Shown here piece by piece: positions 9,273 to 16,993 of a stretch of 64,000 nt of DNA (position 1 is the stretch's first letter; each line of letters opens with the position of its first letter). A program made the translations under genes and the position numbers. Location of the stretch: positions 4,592 to 68,591 of the forward strand of contig CAYVKG010000013.1 in NCBI GenBank assembly GCA_964451955.1. The letters run 5' to 3'. The notes beneath the pieces are model-generated. The model was not told the DNA's origin and did no database searches. It saw only the letters and a list, made by a program, of their open reading frames with translations. The stretch is from JAPLNB01 sp964451955 (GTDB lineage: Bacteria > Planctomycetota > Phycisphaerae > Tepidisphaerales > Tepidisphaeraceae).

Positions 9273-10298
9273 ATGCCTCTGATGACCACCAAGCCAATGT
9301 TTGACTTGGCCTATACCGGCGGGTTCGCGGTCGGTGCCTTCAACGTCAACAACATGGAAATCACTCAGGGGATCATCCAGGCGTGCGCCGCCGAGAAATC
9401 GCCCTTGATCCTCCAGATCTCCAAGGGCGCCCGGAAATATGCCAACATGCGCTACCTGAAAAAGATCATCGACGCCGCCGTTGAAGAACACCCCGAACTC
9501 CCCATCGCTATCCACCTCGACCACGGCGATACCCTCGACCTCGTACAGGGTTGCATCAACGACGGCTTCACCAGCGTCATGATCGACGGCTCTCATCACC
9601 CCTACGAGGAAAACGTCAAGCTCTGCAAGAGCGTCGTCGACGTTGCTCACGCCGCCGGCGTCACCGTCGAAGCCGAACTCGGACAACTCGGCGGCATTGA
9701 GGAAGAAGTCGTCGGCGCGGATGACTTCGAAACCAATATGCAAAAGTACCTCACCGACCCTAACCAAGCCGCCGATTTCTGGAAACGTACCGGCATCGAC
9801 AGCCTCGCCGTCGCCATCGGCACCAGTCACGGCGCCTACAAGTTTAAGAATGAGTGCAAGCTCGCCTTCGACCGCGTCGAGCAGATCATGAAAACCTGCC
9901 CCGGCTTGCCACTTGTCATGCACGGCAGTTCCTCCGTGCCCCCGGAATACGTAGAACTCATCAACAAGTACGGCGGGAAGATGCCCAACGCAAAGGGCGT
10001 TCCAGAGTCTCAGCTTAACCTGGCCGCCACGAAATACGGGGTCTGCAAAGTCAACATCGACTCCGACCTCCGACTTGCCCTTACCGCTAAGATCCGCGAG
10101 GTCTTTGCCAACAAGCCCAGTGAGTTCGACCCGCGCAATTACCTCGGCCCGGGCCGTGATGCCATCGTTAAGATCGTCAGGGGAAAAGTCCAGGCGCTCA
10201 ATTGCTGCGGTAAGGCCGAGCCCGTCCTGAAACAGTGGGAGAAGCTCGGCTGCCCCATGCCCAGCTTCTACCAGCTGGGTTGCTGCTGCGGCCACTGA
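9273..10298 (+). CDS. fba: Class II fructose-bisphosphate aldolase
   Basis: ATG 9273 follows AAGGA and gives 341 aa. It cleaves fructose 1,6-bisphosphate to dihydroxyacetone phosphate and glyceraldehyde 3-phosphate in glycolysis and runs in reverse in gluconeogenesis. Zn2+ ligands are visible in HLDHGD (about residue 84), GTSHGAYK and MHGSSS; EAELGQLGG and NIDSDLR are further active-site segments. GFAVGAFNVNN is the usual N-terminal signature. The tail is odd: LNCCGKAEP and a final GCCCGH give five cysteines in the last 35 residues. It forms a single-gene unit with its own terminator, and its base use is less C-biased than neighbours, as expected of a highly expressed gene. Confidence 0.96.
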   Translation: MPLMTTKPMFDLAYTGGFAVGAFNVNNMEITQGIIQACAAEKSPLILQISKGARKYANMRYLKKIIDAAVEEHPELPIAIHLDHGDTLDLVQGCINDGFTSVMIDGSHHPYEENVKLCKSVVDVAHAAGVTVEAELGQLGGIEEEVVGADDFETNMQKYLTDPNQAADFWKRTGIDSLAVAIGTSHGAYKFKNECKLAFDRVEQIMKTCPGLPLVMHGSSSVPPEYVELINKYGGKMPNAKGVPESQLNLAATKYGVCKVNIDSDLRLALTAKIREVFANKPSEFDPRNYLGPGRDAIVKIVRGKVQALNCCGKAEPVLKQWEKLGCPMPSFYQLGCCCGH

Positions 10299-10341
10299 TT
10301 GTCACAAGGCAAACCCCGACCCATTGTTAGCTGAACCACTC

Positions 10342-10369
10342 GAGGCACGGCTTTTGCCGTGCCTCTTTC
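10342..10369 (+). terminator. Rho-independent terminator of the aldolase gene
   Basis: GAGGCACGGC (10342-10351) pairs perfectly with GCCGTGCCTC (10356-10365) around a TTTT loop and is followed by TTTCATTT. It lies 43 bp after the aldolase stop. Confidence 0.88.
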
Positions 10370-10386
10370 ATTTGCATGATCCTCTC

Positions 10387-10402
10387 CGAGACGGCCGTCT
10401 CG
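10387..10402. repeat. 16-bp perfect palindrome
   Basis: CGAGACGGCCGTCTCG reads the same on both strands. It lies between the aldolase terminator and the 3' end of the convergent nucleotide-sugar dehydrogenase. It may be a protein-binding site or chance; no T-run follows, so it is not a second terminator. Confidence 0.45.
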
Positions 10403-10470
10403 ATTTAGCTCGCGCAACCTCACTCCCCACCCCATGCTGGCCGCATTCCATGCACAACGCGATGCGAATC

Positions 10471-11826
10471 TCAGCTCTTCACAACTTTGCCGCCAAGCCC
10501 TTTCACGTCACGCATCGCGTTCCGTGTATCCACGATCAGCTTTGCGTGATCTCCGATCATCTGCCAGTCGTAGACGCTGTGGTTTGTAGCGATCACAACA
10601 CAGTCGTACGCCGCCAGCGTTTCCGGAGTCAGTCGCACACTCTGCATCCTCAGGTCATGACGACGCATCTTGTGCGTCACCGCGACCAGCGGATCGTTGT
10701 AGTCCACTTCCGCCCCAAGATCTTCCAGTTTCTCGATCAACTCAAAACTCGGACTCTCCCGCACATCGTCTATGTCCGGCTTGTAAGCCAAGCCAAGCAC
10801 CAGTATCCGGCTCCCCCTCACCGCTTTTCCTCGCTCATTCAACGCCATAATCGTCCGATGCACCACGAAATCCGGCATCGTCCGATTCACTTCCCCAGCC
10901 AGCTCAATGAACCGTGTCGCGTGCCCCACCTCCCGAGCCTTCCACGTCAGGTAAAACGGATCGATCGGAATGCAGTGCCCCCCCAGACCGGGACCAGGGT
11001 AAAACGCCTGAAAACCGAATGGCTTCGTCGCCGCCGCGCTGATCACCTCCCAGACGTCAATTCCCATCGCCGTCAAGATGATCTTCATCTCGTTCACCAG
11101 GGCAATATTGATCGCACGGTAGGTGTTCTCCAATATCTTTGCGGCCTCCGCCACCTCCGCCGACGACACCGGGATCACCTGCTTGATCGCACGTCGATAC
11201 AACGCCAATGCAACCTCCCCGGATACTGCGTCAATGCCTCCCACCAGTTTCGGAATCGTCTGCGTGCTGTGGTCCTTCCGACCAGGATCCTCCCGCTCGG
11301 GCGAATACGCCAGATAGTAATCCCTCCCGCACTTCAAACCCCTCGCCTCAAGCCGCGGCAACATCACCTCCCGAGTAGTCCCAGGATAGGTCGAAGACTC
11401 CAGCACGATCAGTTGCCCCCGACGAAGCGTTCGGGCAATGTCCTCTGCGCTCCGCTCCACCAGCGATAGGTCCGGCTCCATGTGCCTCCCCAGCGGCGTC
11501 GGAACACAACTGATCACCGCATCCGCCTCCCCAAGCCGTCCCGCATCGCTTGTCGCATGGAAACGCCCCGTCTTCAGCATCTCCGCAACCAGCGACTCCC
11601 CAAGGTGTTTCAGGTAGTTCTCGCCCTTCCGAAGCTTCGCAACCTTGTTGGCATCGACGTCGAACCCCAGCACCCGAAATCCTGCGTCGTGAAACGCCCG
11701 CAACAGCGGCAATCCAACATAGCCCAGCCCCACGACTCCCACCAACGCTGAACCATCTGCAATCTTATTCAGCAGTTCCATCTCATTACTCTCCCGCTTG
11801 ACATACCCCACAACCTCTTCAGCCAC
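10471..11826 (-). CDS. Nucleotide-sugar dehydrogenase (UDP-ManNAc/GlcNAc dehydrogenase type)
   Basis: A GTG at 11826 with GGAG seven bases upstream gives 451 aa; an ATG at 11781 is a possible shorter start. The N-terminal Rossmann domain has VVGLGYVGLPL (about residues 30-40). The central part carries GPGLGGHCIPIDPFY, whose cysteine forms the thioester in these four-electron dehydrogenases. LGLAYKPDIDDVRESPS opens the UDP-binding domain. The family (WecC/WbpA/TviB/UDP-glucose dehydrogenase) turns a UDP-hexose into the uronic acid for surface polysaccharide. It diverges from the rfbF operon, so both may serve the same envelope glycan. Confidence 0.9.
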   Translation of the reverse strand: MAEEVVGYVKRESNEMELLNKIADGSALVGVVGLGYVGLPLLRAFHDAGFRVLGFDVDANKVAKLRKGENYLKHLGESLVAEMLKTGRFHATSDAGRLGEADAVISCVPTPLGRHMEPDLSLVERSAEDIARTLRRGQLIVLESSTYPGTTREVMLPRLEARGLKCGRDYYLAYSPEREDPGRKDHSTQTIPKLVGGIDAVSGEVALALYRRAIKQVIPVSSAEVAEAAKILENTYRAINIALVNEMKIILTAMGIDVWEVISAAATKPFGFQAFYPGPGLGGHCIPIDPFYLTWKAREVGHATRFIELAGEVNRTMPDFVVHRTIMALNERGKAVRGSRILVLGLAYKPDIDDVRESPSFELIEKLEDLGAEVDYNDPLVAVTHKMRRHDLRMQSVRLTPETLAAYDCVVIATNHSVYDWQMIGDHAKLIVDTRNAMRDVKGLGGKVVKS

Positions 11827-12275
11827 GTCTCAACTCCAAAAACACATCAACCCTACGCGGACGCGCAATTCCGCTATCGCGACCGCCGAATCCACGCTTC
11901 AGTGCCTCGACAGCCGCATCCTGCCCAATGGGCACCATTATCAGCAACTCTCGACCTAAGGAAATACGCAAAGACACCCTAAACCCATCCATGATCCTGG
12001 CGACTCCAGACCCCCGTCTTCGCCACCTCGCCGCCTATCGCTCTTCTCCCACCAGCTCAAATATGCTATTGTCCGGCGTATGAGGTTCGCGCATCAATGG
12101 CAGCTCGCGCCTCGGGACAAGGGCGCTTTGGCCTCGCGCACTCAGGCGATACTTCGCCCAATAATCCGTTCAACGATCGCAAGGCGAAGCTGAAATCTCG
12201 CTCTGATTCTGCCGATGTAACCCTCAGGCGGCTCGTAGGCCGCGCGTTTCGGCTCCTTCTGCCTCGGAGTCCATC
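11827..12275. other. Divergent intergenic region
   Basis: The 449 bp separate the starts of the dehydrogenase (-) and rfbF (+) and must hold both promoters. I see no RNA gene, no convincing -35/-10 pair and no credible coding frame. Confidence 0.5.
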
Positions 12276-13103
12276 TTGAGCAACGACCTCTCCAGCATAC
12301 CCGTCTTCGTCTTGTGCGGCGGCATGGGAACCCGTCTCCGAGAAGAAACCGAACTCCGACCCAAGCCCATGGTGCCCGTCGGAAACCGCCCCATCCTCTG
12401 GCATATCATGAAAACCTATGCCCACCATGGATTCAAGAAGTTCATTCTCTGCTGCGGCTATAAGTCTGAAGTCATCAAAGCCTATTTTCTTAACTACGCG
12501 TCCATGAACTCCGACTTCACGGTCGAACTCAAGACCAATAACCTCACCGTCCACTCCGTCGACCATGACCAGGACTGGACCGTCACGCTTGCCTACACCG
12601 GTGAATTGACCATGACGGGCGCGCGCGTCGCACGCGCCGCCTCCCGTTACCTCGCCGACGCCACGACTTTCGCCGTCACCTACGGCGATGGCCTCACCAA
12701 CGCCAACCTCGCCGACGAATACGCCTTCCATCTCAAACACCAGCGAGTCGGAACCGTCCTCGGCGTCAACCCACCCTCGCGATTCGGTGAACTCAAGACC
12801 AACGGACCTCTCGTTCAGGAATTCGCCGAGAAACCCGACTTCGCCGACAACTGGATCAACGGCGGTTACTTCTTCTTCCAACGCCAATTCCTCCCATACC
12901 TCTCTCAGGAGGAATCCTGTGTCCTCGAACGCACCCCTCTCGTCAACCTCACCCGCGATGGCCAGTTGTGCATGTACAAACACCGCGGGTTCTGGGCCTG
13001 CATGGACACCCAACGCGACCGCGAATACCTTGAGAAACTCTGGGCCTCCGGCGCCCCACCGTGGGCCGACTTCTCCAACCACCCCTCCCCTACCCAAGGC
13101 TAA
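12276..13103 (+). CDS. rfbF: Glucose-1-phosphate cytidylyltransferase
   Basis: The start is a TTG at 12276 with GGAG upstream, giving 275 aa (family about 257). The N-terminal nucleotidyltransferase signature LCGGMGTRLREETELRPKPM lies at residues 12-32, and VTYGDGLTN near 133 supplies the metal-binding aspartate. EKPDFADNWINGGYFFF and WACMDTQRD are typical of RfbF. It makes CDP-glucose from CTP and glucose 1-phosphate. It is the first gene of a five-gene same-strand operon; rfbG follows after 18 bp. Confidence 0.95.
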   Translation: MSNDLSSIPVFVLCGGMGTRLREETELRPKPMVPVGNRPILWHIMKTYAHHGFKKFILCCGYKSEVIKAYFLNYASMNSDFTVELKTNNLTVHSVDHDQDWTVTLAYTGELTMTGARVARAASRYLADATTFAVTYGDGLTNANLADEYAFHLKHQRVGTVLGVNPPSRFGELKTNGPLVQEFAEKPDFADNWINGGYFFFQRQFLPYLSQEESCVLERTPLVNLTRDGQLCMYKHRGFWACMDTQRDREYLEKLWASGAPPWADFSNHPSPTQG

Positions 13104-13121
13104 TCAACTCACTGAGGAATC

Positions 13122-14111
13122 ATGACCCAACCCACTTGGAAAGGCTCCAGCGTCTTCATCACCGGTGCTACCGGCCTCCTCGGCTCTCACCTCACTCGCC
13201 TCCTCGTCGACGCCGGCGCCAATGTCGTCGCACTTGTCCGCGACTCCCTTCCCAAATCCCTGTTCTATTCCCCAGACCCCGCCTGGAACCTCCAGAACAG
13301 GGTCACCACCGTCCGCGGCCAGATCGAGGACTTCCACACCATCGAACGTTCTCTCAACGAATACGAAATCGACACCATCTTCCACCTCGCCGCCCAGACC
13401 ATTGTCGGCGCCGCCAACCGCTCGCCACTGCCCACATTCCGCGCCAACATCGAAGGCACCTGGAACCTTCTCGAAGCCGCACGCCTTCACTCGCCTCGCA
13501 TCAAACGCATCCTCATCGCCTCCTCGGACAAGGCCTACGGCAACCTTCAGGGACAAGCTTACGATGAATCCTTTCCACTCCGCGGAGAACACCCTTACGA
13601 CGTCTCCAAGAGCTGCGCCGACCTCATCTCCCGCGCTTATTTCGTCTCCTACAACCTTCCCGTTGCCGTCACTCGCTGCGGAAACTTCTTCGGCCCCGGC
13701 GACCTCAACTTCAACCGCATCATCCCCGGTACCATCCGCGATGTCCTCCAGAACCGCCCCCCTGTCATCCGTTCCAACGGCAAGTTCATTCGCGACTACA
13801 TCTACGCCGAAGACGGCGCGCACGCCTACCTCACCCTCGCCCAGCAGATGCAAAACGGCAAATTCTCCGGCGAAGCCTTCAACTTCTCCTACGGCCTCCG
13901 ACTCTCCGTCATCGACGTTGTCGATCGCGTCCTCAAAGCCATGAACCGAACCGATCTTGCGCCCCAGATCCTCAACCAGGCCAACAACGAAATCCCTGTC
14001 CAGTGTCTCGACTCCACCAAGGCAAAAACCCAGCTCAACTGGTCCCCCCAATACGGCTTCGACCAGGGCCTGAAATTGACCATCGACTGGTACCGCGCTC
14101 ACTTCTCTTGA
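13122..14111 (+). CDS. rfbG: CDP-glucose 4,6-dehydratase
   Basis: A 329-aa extended SDR starting 18 bp after rfbF. The NAD-binding loop GATGLLGSH is at residues 15-23. SSDKAYG holds the catalytic Ser/Asp-Lys triad segment, and HPYDVSKS holds the YxxxK pair. FFGPGDLNFNRIIPG is characteristic of RfbG. It converts CDP-glucose to CDP-4-keto-6-deoxyglucose. Having rfbF directly upstream makes the CDP-sugar assignment strong over the dTDP or GDP analogues. It is somewhat shorter than the usual ~357 aa. Confidence 0.92.
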   Translation: MTQPTWKGSSVFITGATGLLGSHLTRLLVDAGANVVALVRDSLPKSLFYSPDPAWNLQNRVTTVRGQIEDFHTIERSLNEYEIDTIFHLAAQTIVGAANRSPLPTFRANIEGTWNLLEAARLHSPRIKRILIASSDKAYGNLQGQAYDESFPLRGEHPYDVSKSCADLISRAYFVSYNLPVAVTRCGNFFGPGDLNFNRIIPGTIRDVLQNRPPVIRSNGKFIRDYIYAEDGAHAYLTLAQQMQNGKFSGEAFNFSYGLRLSVIDVVDRVLKAMNRTDLAPQILNQANNEIPVQCLDSTKAKTQLNWSPQYGFDQGLKLTIDWYRAHFS

Positions 14112-14122
14112 AACCCTGAACC

Positions 14123-14674
14123 ATGATCTTCACATCCACCCCACTTCAAGGCGCGTTTATCGTTGACCTCGAAATCCGCCGCGACGACCGCGGTTACTTC
14201 GCCCGCTCTTTCTGCGCCAACGAATTCGCCGCTCACGGCCTCTCCTCCCACTTCGTCCAGGCCAACGAATCCTACAACGTCAAGAAAGGCACGCTCCGCG
14301 GCATGCACTATCAGCTCCCCCCCCACGCCGAAACCAAACTCGTCAGCTGCATCCGCGGCACTCTCCTTGATGTCATACTCGACATCCGACAAGAATCCCC
14401 GACCTTCGGCCAGTCCTTCGCCGCCGAACTCTCCGCCGAAAACCGCCGGATGCTTTACGTACCGAAAGGCTTCGCCCACGGCTACATCACCCTTGCCGAC
14501 CAGACGGAAGCCCTTTACCTCGTCGATGAGTTCTATGCCCCTTCCCACGAGCGAGGCATCCGATACAACGACCCCACGTTCGCCATCCAGTGGCCTTTCC
14601 CCCCAACTGTCATCTCCGACAAAGACCGAAACCATCGCGACTTCGACCCCCAATGGCATCTGAAGGTTCAGTGA
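14123..14674 (+). CDS. RmlC-like sugar 3,5-epimerase
   Basis: A 183-aa cupin starting 11 bp after rfbG. GTLRGMHYQLPPHAETKLV contains the catalytic histidine motif of dTDP-4-dehydrorhamnose 3,5-epimerases, and RMLYVPKGFAHGYITL the second conserved block. In this operon the substrate is more likely CDP-4-keto-6-deoxyglucose than the dTDP sugar, because no rmlA or rmlB is present here; this is inference. Epimerisation at C3 and/or C5 would change the sugar configuration before reduction by the next gene product. Confidence 0.88.
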   Translation: MIFTSTPLQGAFIVDLEIRRDDRGYFARSFCANEFAAHGLSSHFVQANESYNVKKGTLRGMHYQLPPHAETKLVSCIRGTLLDVILDIRQESPTFGQSFAAELSAENRRMLYVPKGFAHGYITLADQTEALYLVDEFYAPSHERGIRYNDPTFAIQWPFPPTVISDKDRNHRDFDPQWHLKVQ

Positions 14675-14722
14675 GTTGTCGTCGCTCATGCCCCTGAGTC
14701 TCTCGTAACGGGTTGCCGAATT

Positions 14723-15673
14723 ATGAAGATCCTCCTCACTGGCGCGTCCTCCTTCACTGGATTCTGGTTCCTGAAGGAATTGGCCAACGCCGGACACGCC
14801 ATCACCGCCACCTTCCGAAAACGACCCGCCGATTACCCCGAAGAACCCCGAAAGACACGCGCCACACTCGTCGCCAACCTCTGCACTCCAGTCTACGGCC
14901 CCGCCTTCGGCGACCCCGCTTTTCTCGAACTCATCGAGTCACTCGCCCCCCTAGATCTGCTCGCGCACCACGCCGCTGACGTCACCAACTACAAGTCCCC
15001 CGACTTCAACCCCTTCTCCGCCCTTTCCAATAACGCCCACAACCTCCTTCCCACTCTCCAGGCCCTCAAATCCGCCGGCTGCCACAAGATCCTGCTCACT
15101 GGATCGGTCTTCGAACCAGGCGAAGGCGCGGGCTCGCAAGATCTCCCCGCCGTCTCCCCCTATGGCCTCTCCAAGGGCCTCACCTCCCAGACCTTCCGCT
15201 ATTACTGCTGGCGAGAGAACCTCGCCCTGGCACATTTCGTCATTCCCAATCCCTTTGGCCCATACGAAGAACCACGTTTCACCGCCTTCCTCATGAAACA
15301 TTGGTTCGCTGGCGCCACCCCGTCCGTCTCTCAACCCTCCTATGTCCGCGACAACATACACGTGTCGCTCCTGGCCAAACTCTACGCCCGATTCGCATCC
15401 CAAATCCCCGCCGCCCCCACGTACCTGAAGACCAACCCCTCCGGCTACGTCGAATCCCAAGGCGCCTTCGCCGAACGCTTCGCCAGAGAGATGCGACCAC
15501 GTCTTAATCTCCCCTGCCCCATCGAACTCAAGAAACAGACCGACTTTGCCGAGCCCCGAGTTCGCATCAATACCGACATCCCTGATTTCAATGCCCTTGA
15601 ATGGGACGAAACCGCCGCATGGGATGACATCGCGGACTACTACAAGAACGTGCACAAAAGGTCTGTACAATAG
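14723..15673 (+). CDS. NAD(P)-dependent epimerase/reductase (SDR)
   Basis: A 316-aa extended SDR with the nucleotide loop LLTGASSFTGFWF at residues 4-16, LLTGSVFEPGEG near 125 and the active-site SPYGLSKG near 147. Its place after rfbF, rfbG and an epimerase suggests a 4-ketoreductase that finishes the CDP-6-deoxyhexose, like AscF in ascarylose synthesis. It is diverged, and a 4-epimerase cannot be excluded. Its TAG stop is immediately followed by the ATG of the next gene, so translation is probably coupled. Confidence 0.8.
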   Translation: MKILLTGASSFTGFWFLKELANAGHAITATFRKRPADYPEEPRKTRATLVANLCTPVYGPAFGDPAFLELIESLAPLDLLAHHAADVTNYKSPDFNPFSALSNNAHNLLPTLQALKSAGCHKILLTGSVFEPGEGAGSQDLPAVSPYGLSKGLTSQTFRYYCWRENLALAHFVIPNPFGPYEEPRFTAFLMKHWFAGATPSVSQPSYVRDNIHVSLLAKLYARFASQIPAAPTYLKTNPSGYVESQGAFAERFAREMRPRLNLPCPIELKKQTDFAEPRVRINTDIPDFNALEWDETAAWDDIADYYKNVHKRSVQ

Positions 15674-16939
15674 ATGAATACGCTCACCGCCTCTCCGATT
15701 CCCCTCACCACTGGATCCTCTGCACGAACCGATATTGCCGTCATCGGCGGAGGAATCGTCGGCCTCGCCACCGCCATGGCGCTCGCCTCCGAGCATCACG
15801 CCAGCGTCATCGTCCTCGAAGCCGAGTCAAGACTCGCCGCCCATCAGACCGGCAGTAACTCCGGCGTCATCCATTCCGGCATGTACTACAAACCCGGCTC
15901 GCTCAAGGCAAAACTCTGCTCCGAGGGGCGCAACGCCCTATACCAGTTCTGCCAACAACGAAACATCCCCGTCGACAATTGTGGCAAAGTCGTCGTCGCC
16001 ACCCGGGAGTCCGAACTCCCCAGGCTATACGAACTCCAACGCCGAGGCGCCGCCAACGGTCTGGCCGACCTCCGCCGATTGACCATCGATGAAATCCGCG
16101 AGTATGAACCCCACGTCGCGGGAATCGCCGGCATGTGCGTCCGAGAAACCGGCATCATCGACTACAAAGCCGTCGCCTACGCCTACGCTGACACCGTCCG
16201 ACAACATGGAGGCCAAGTCCTTACCTCCGCCAAAGTCTTCAAAGTCACCCAGAAACCCGACGCCATCATCCTCCACTCCACCCAAGGCGACTTCTCCGCC
16301 CAGGGACTCATCAACTGCGGCGGACTCCAGTCCGATCGCATCGCCCGAATGTGCGGCCTCAAGCCCAATCTTCAGATCATCCCGTTCCGCGGCGAATACT
16401 ACAGACTTGCTCCCCAGGCTTGGCCCCTCTGCAGAAATCTCATTTACCCGGTCCCAGACCCTGCCTTCCCGTTCCTCGGCGTCCATTTTACCCGCATGAT
16501 CGCCGGCGGCGTCGAAGCCGGACCCAACGCCGTCCTCGCCCTCGGTCGCCATGGCTACACCTGGACTCAAATCAACCCCCGTGACCTCTTCCAAACCCTC
16601 ACCTACCCGGCCTTCTGGAAGATGGCCTTCAAGTTCTGGAAAACGGGCATCGGCGAAATGCATCGCTCCTTCAGCAAGAAGGCCTTCCTCAAGGCCCTCC
16701 AGCGATTGATGCCCGAAATCACGATCGAAGACCTCCTCCCCGGTGGAGCCGGCATCCGCGCTCAAGCCTTGGACCCCTCCGGAAAGCTCGTCGATGATTT
16801 CGCCATCCAAACCGCCCCCAGAATGGTCCACGTGCTTAACGCCCCCAGCCCCGCCGCCACCGCCTCCATCAGCATCGGCCGCCTGATCGCAGCCTCCGCC
16901 CTCTCCTCCCTCAACCTCCCCAGTCACGCCGTCGGCTGA
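15674..16939 (+). CDS. lhgO: L-2-hydroxyglutarate oxidase family (LhgO-like) FAD enzyme
   Basis: A 421-aa protein beginning on the base after the previous stop. ADIAVIGGGIVGLATAMAL-like segment (residues 19-38) is the FAD-binding GxGxxG fold; HQTGSNSGVIHSGMYYKPGS is the LhgO signature. FRGEYYRL and PFLGVHFTR are conserved substrate-domain blocks, and PGGAGIRAQALD lies near the C-terminus. The family oxidises L-2-hydroxyglutarate to 2-oxoglutarate and passes electrons to quinone. Tight coupling to a CDP-sugar operon is unexpected; it may act on another hydroxy acid. It ends 54 bp from a convergent gene. Confidence 0.88.
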   Translation: MNTLTASPIPLTTGSSARTDIAVIGGGIVGLATAMALASEHHASVIVLEAESRLAAHQTGSNSGVIHSGMYYKPGSLKAKLCSEGRNALYQFCQQRNIPVDNCGKVVVATRESELPRLYELQRRGAANGLADLRRLTIDEIREYEPHVAGIAGMCVRETGIIDYKAVAYAYADTVRQHGGQVLTSAKVFKVTQKPDAIILHSTQGDFSAQGLINCGGLQSDRIARMCGLKPNLQIIPFRGEYYRLAPQAWPLCRNLIYPVPDPAFPFLGVHFTRMIAGGVEAGPNAVLALGRHGYTWTQINPRDLFQTLTYPAFWKMAFKFWKTGIGEMHRSFSKKAFLKALQRLMPEITIEDLLPGGAGIRAQALDPSGKLVDDFAIQTAPRMVHVLNAPSPAATASISIGRLIAASALSSLNLPSHAVG

Positions 16940-16993
16940 CATGACACCGCCCGCCATCCGCCCCATCCCGCTCCGCAAGCTCTTCAACCGAGC

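Noticed and set aside
14123..14674. dTDP-rhamnose pathway
   Set aside because: No rmlA, rmlB or rmlD partner is present; the preceding genes are clearly of the CDP-glucose type.
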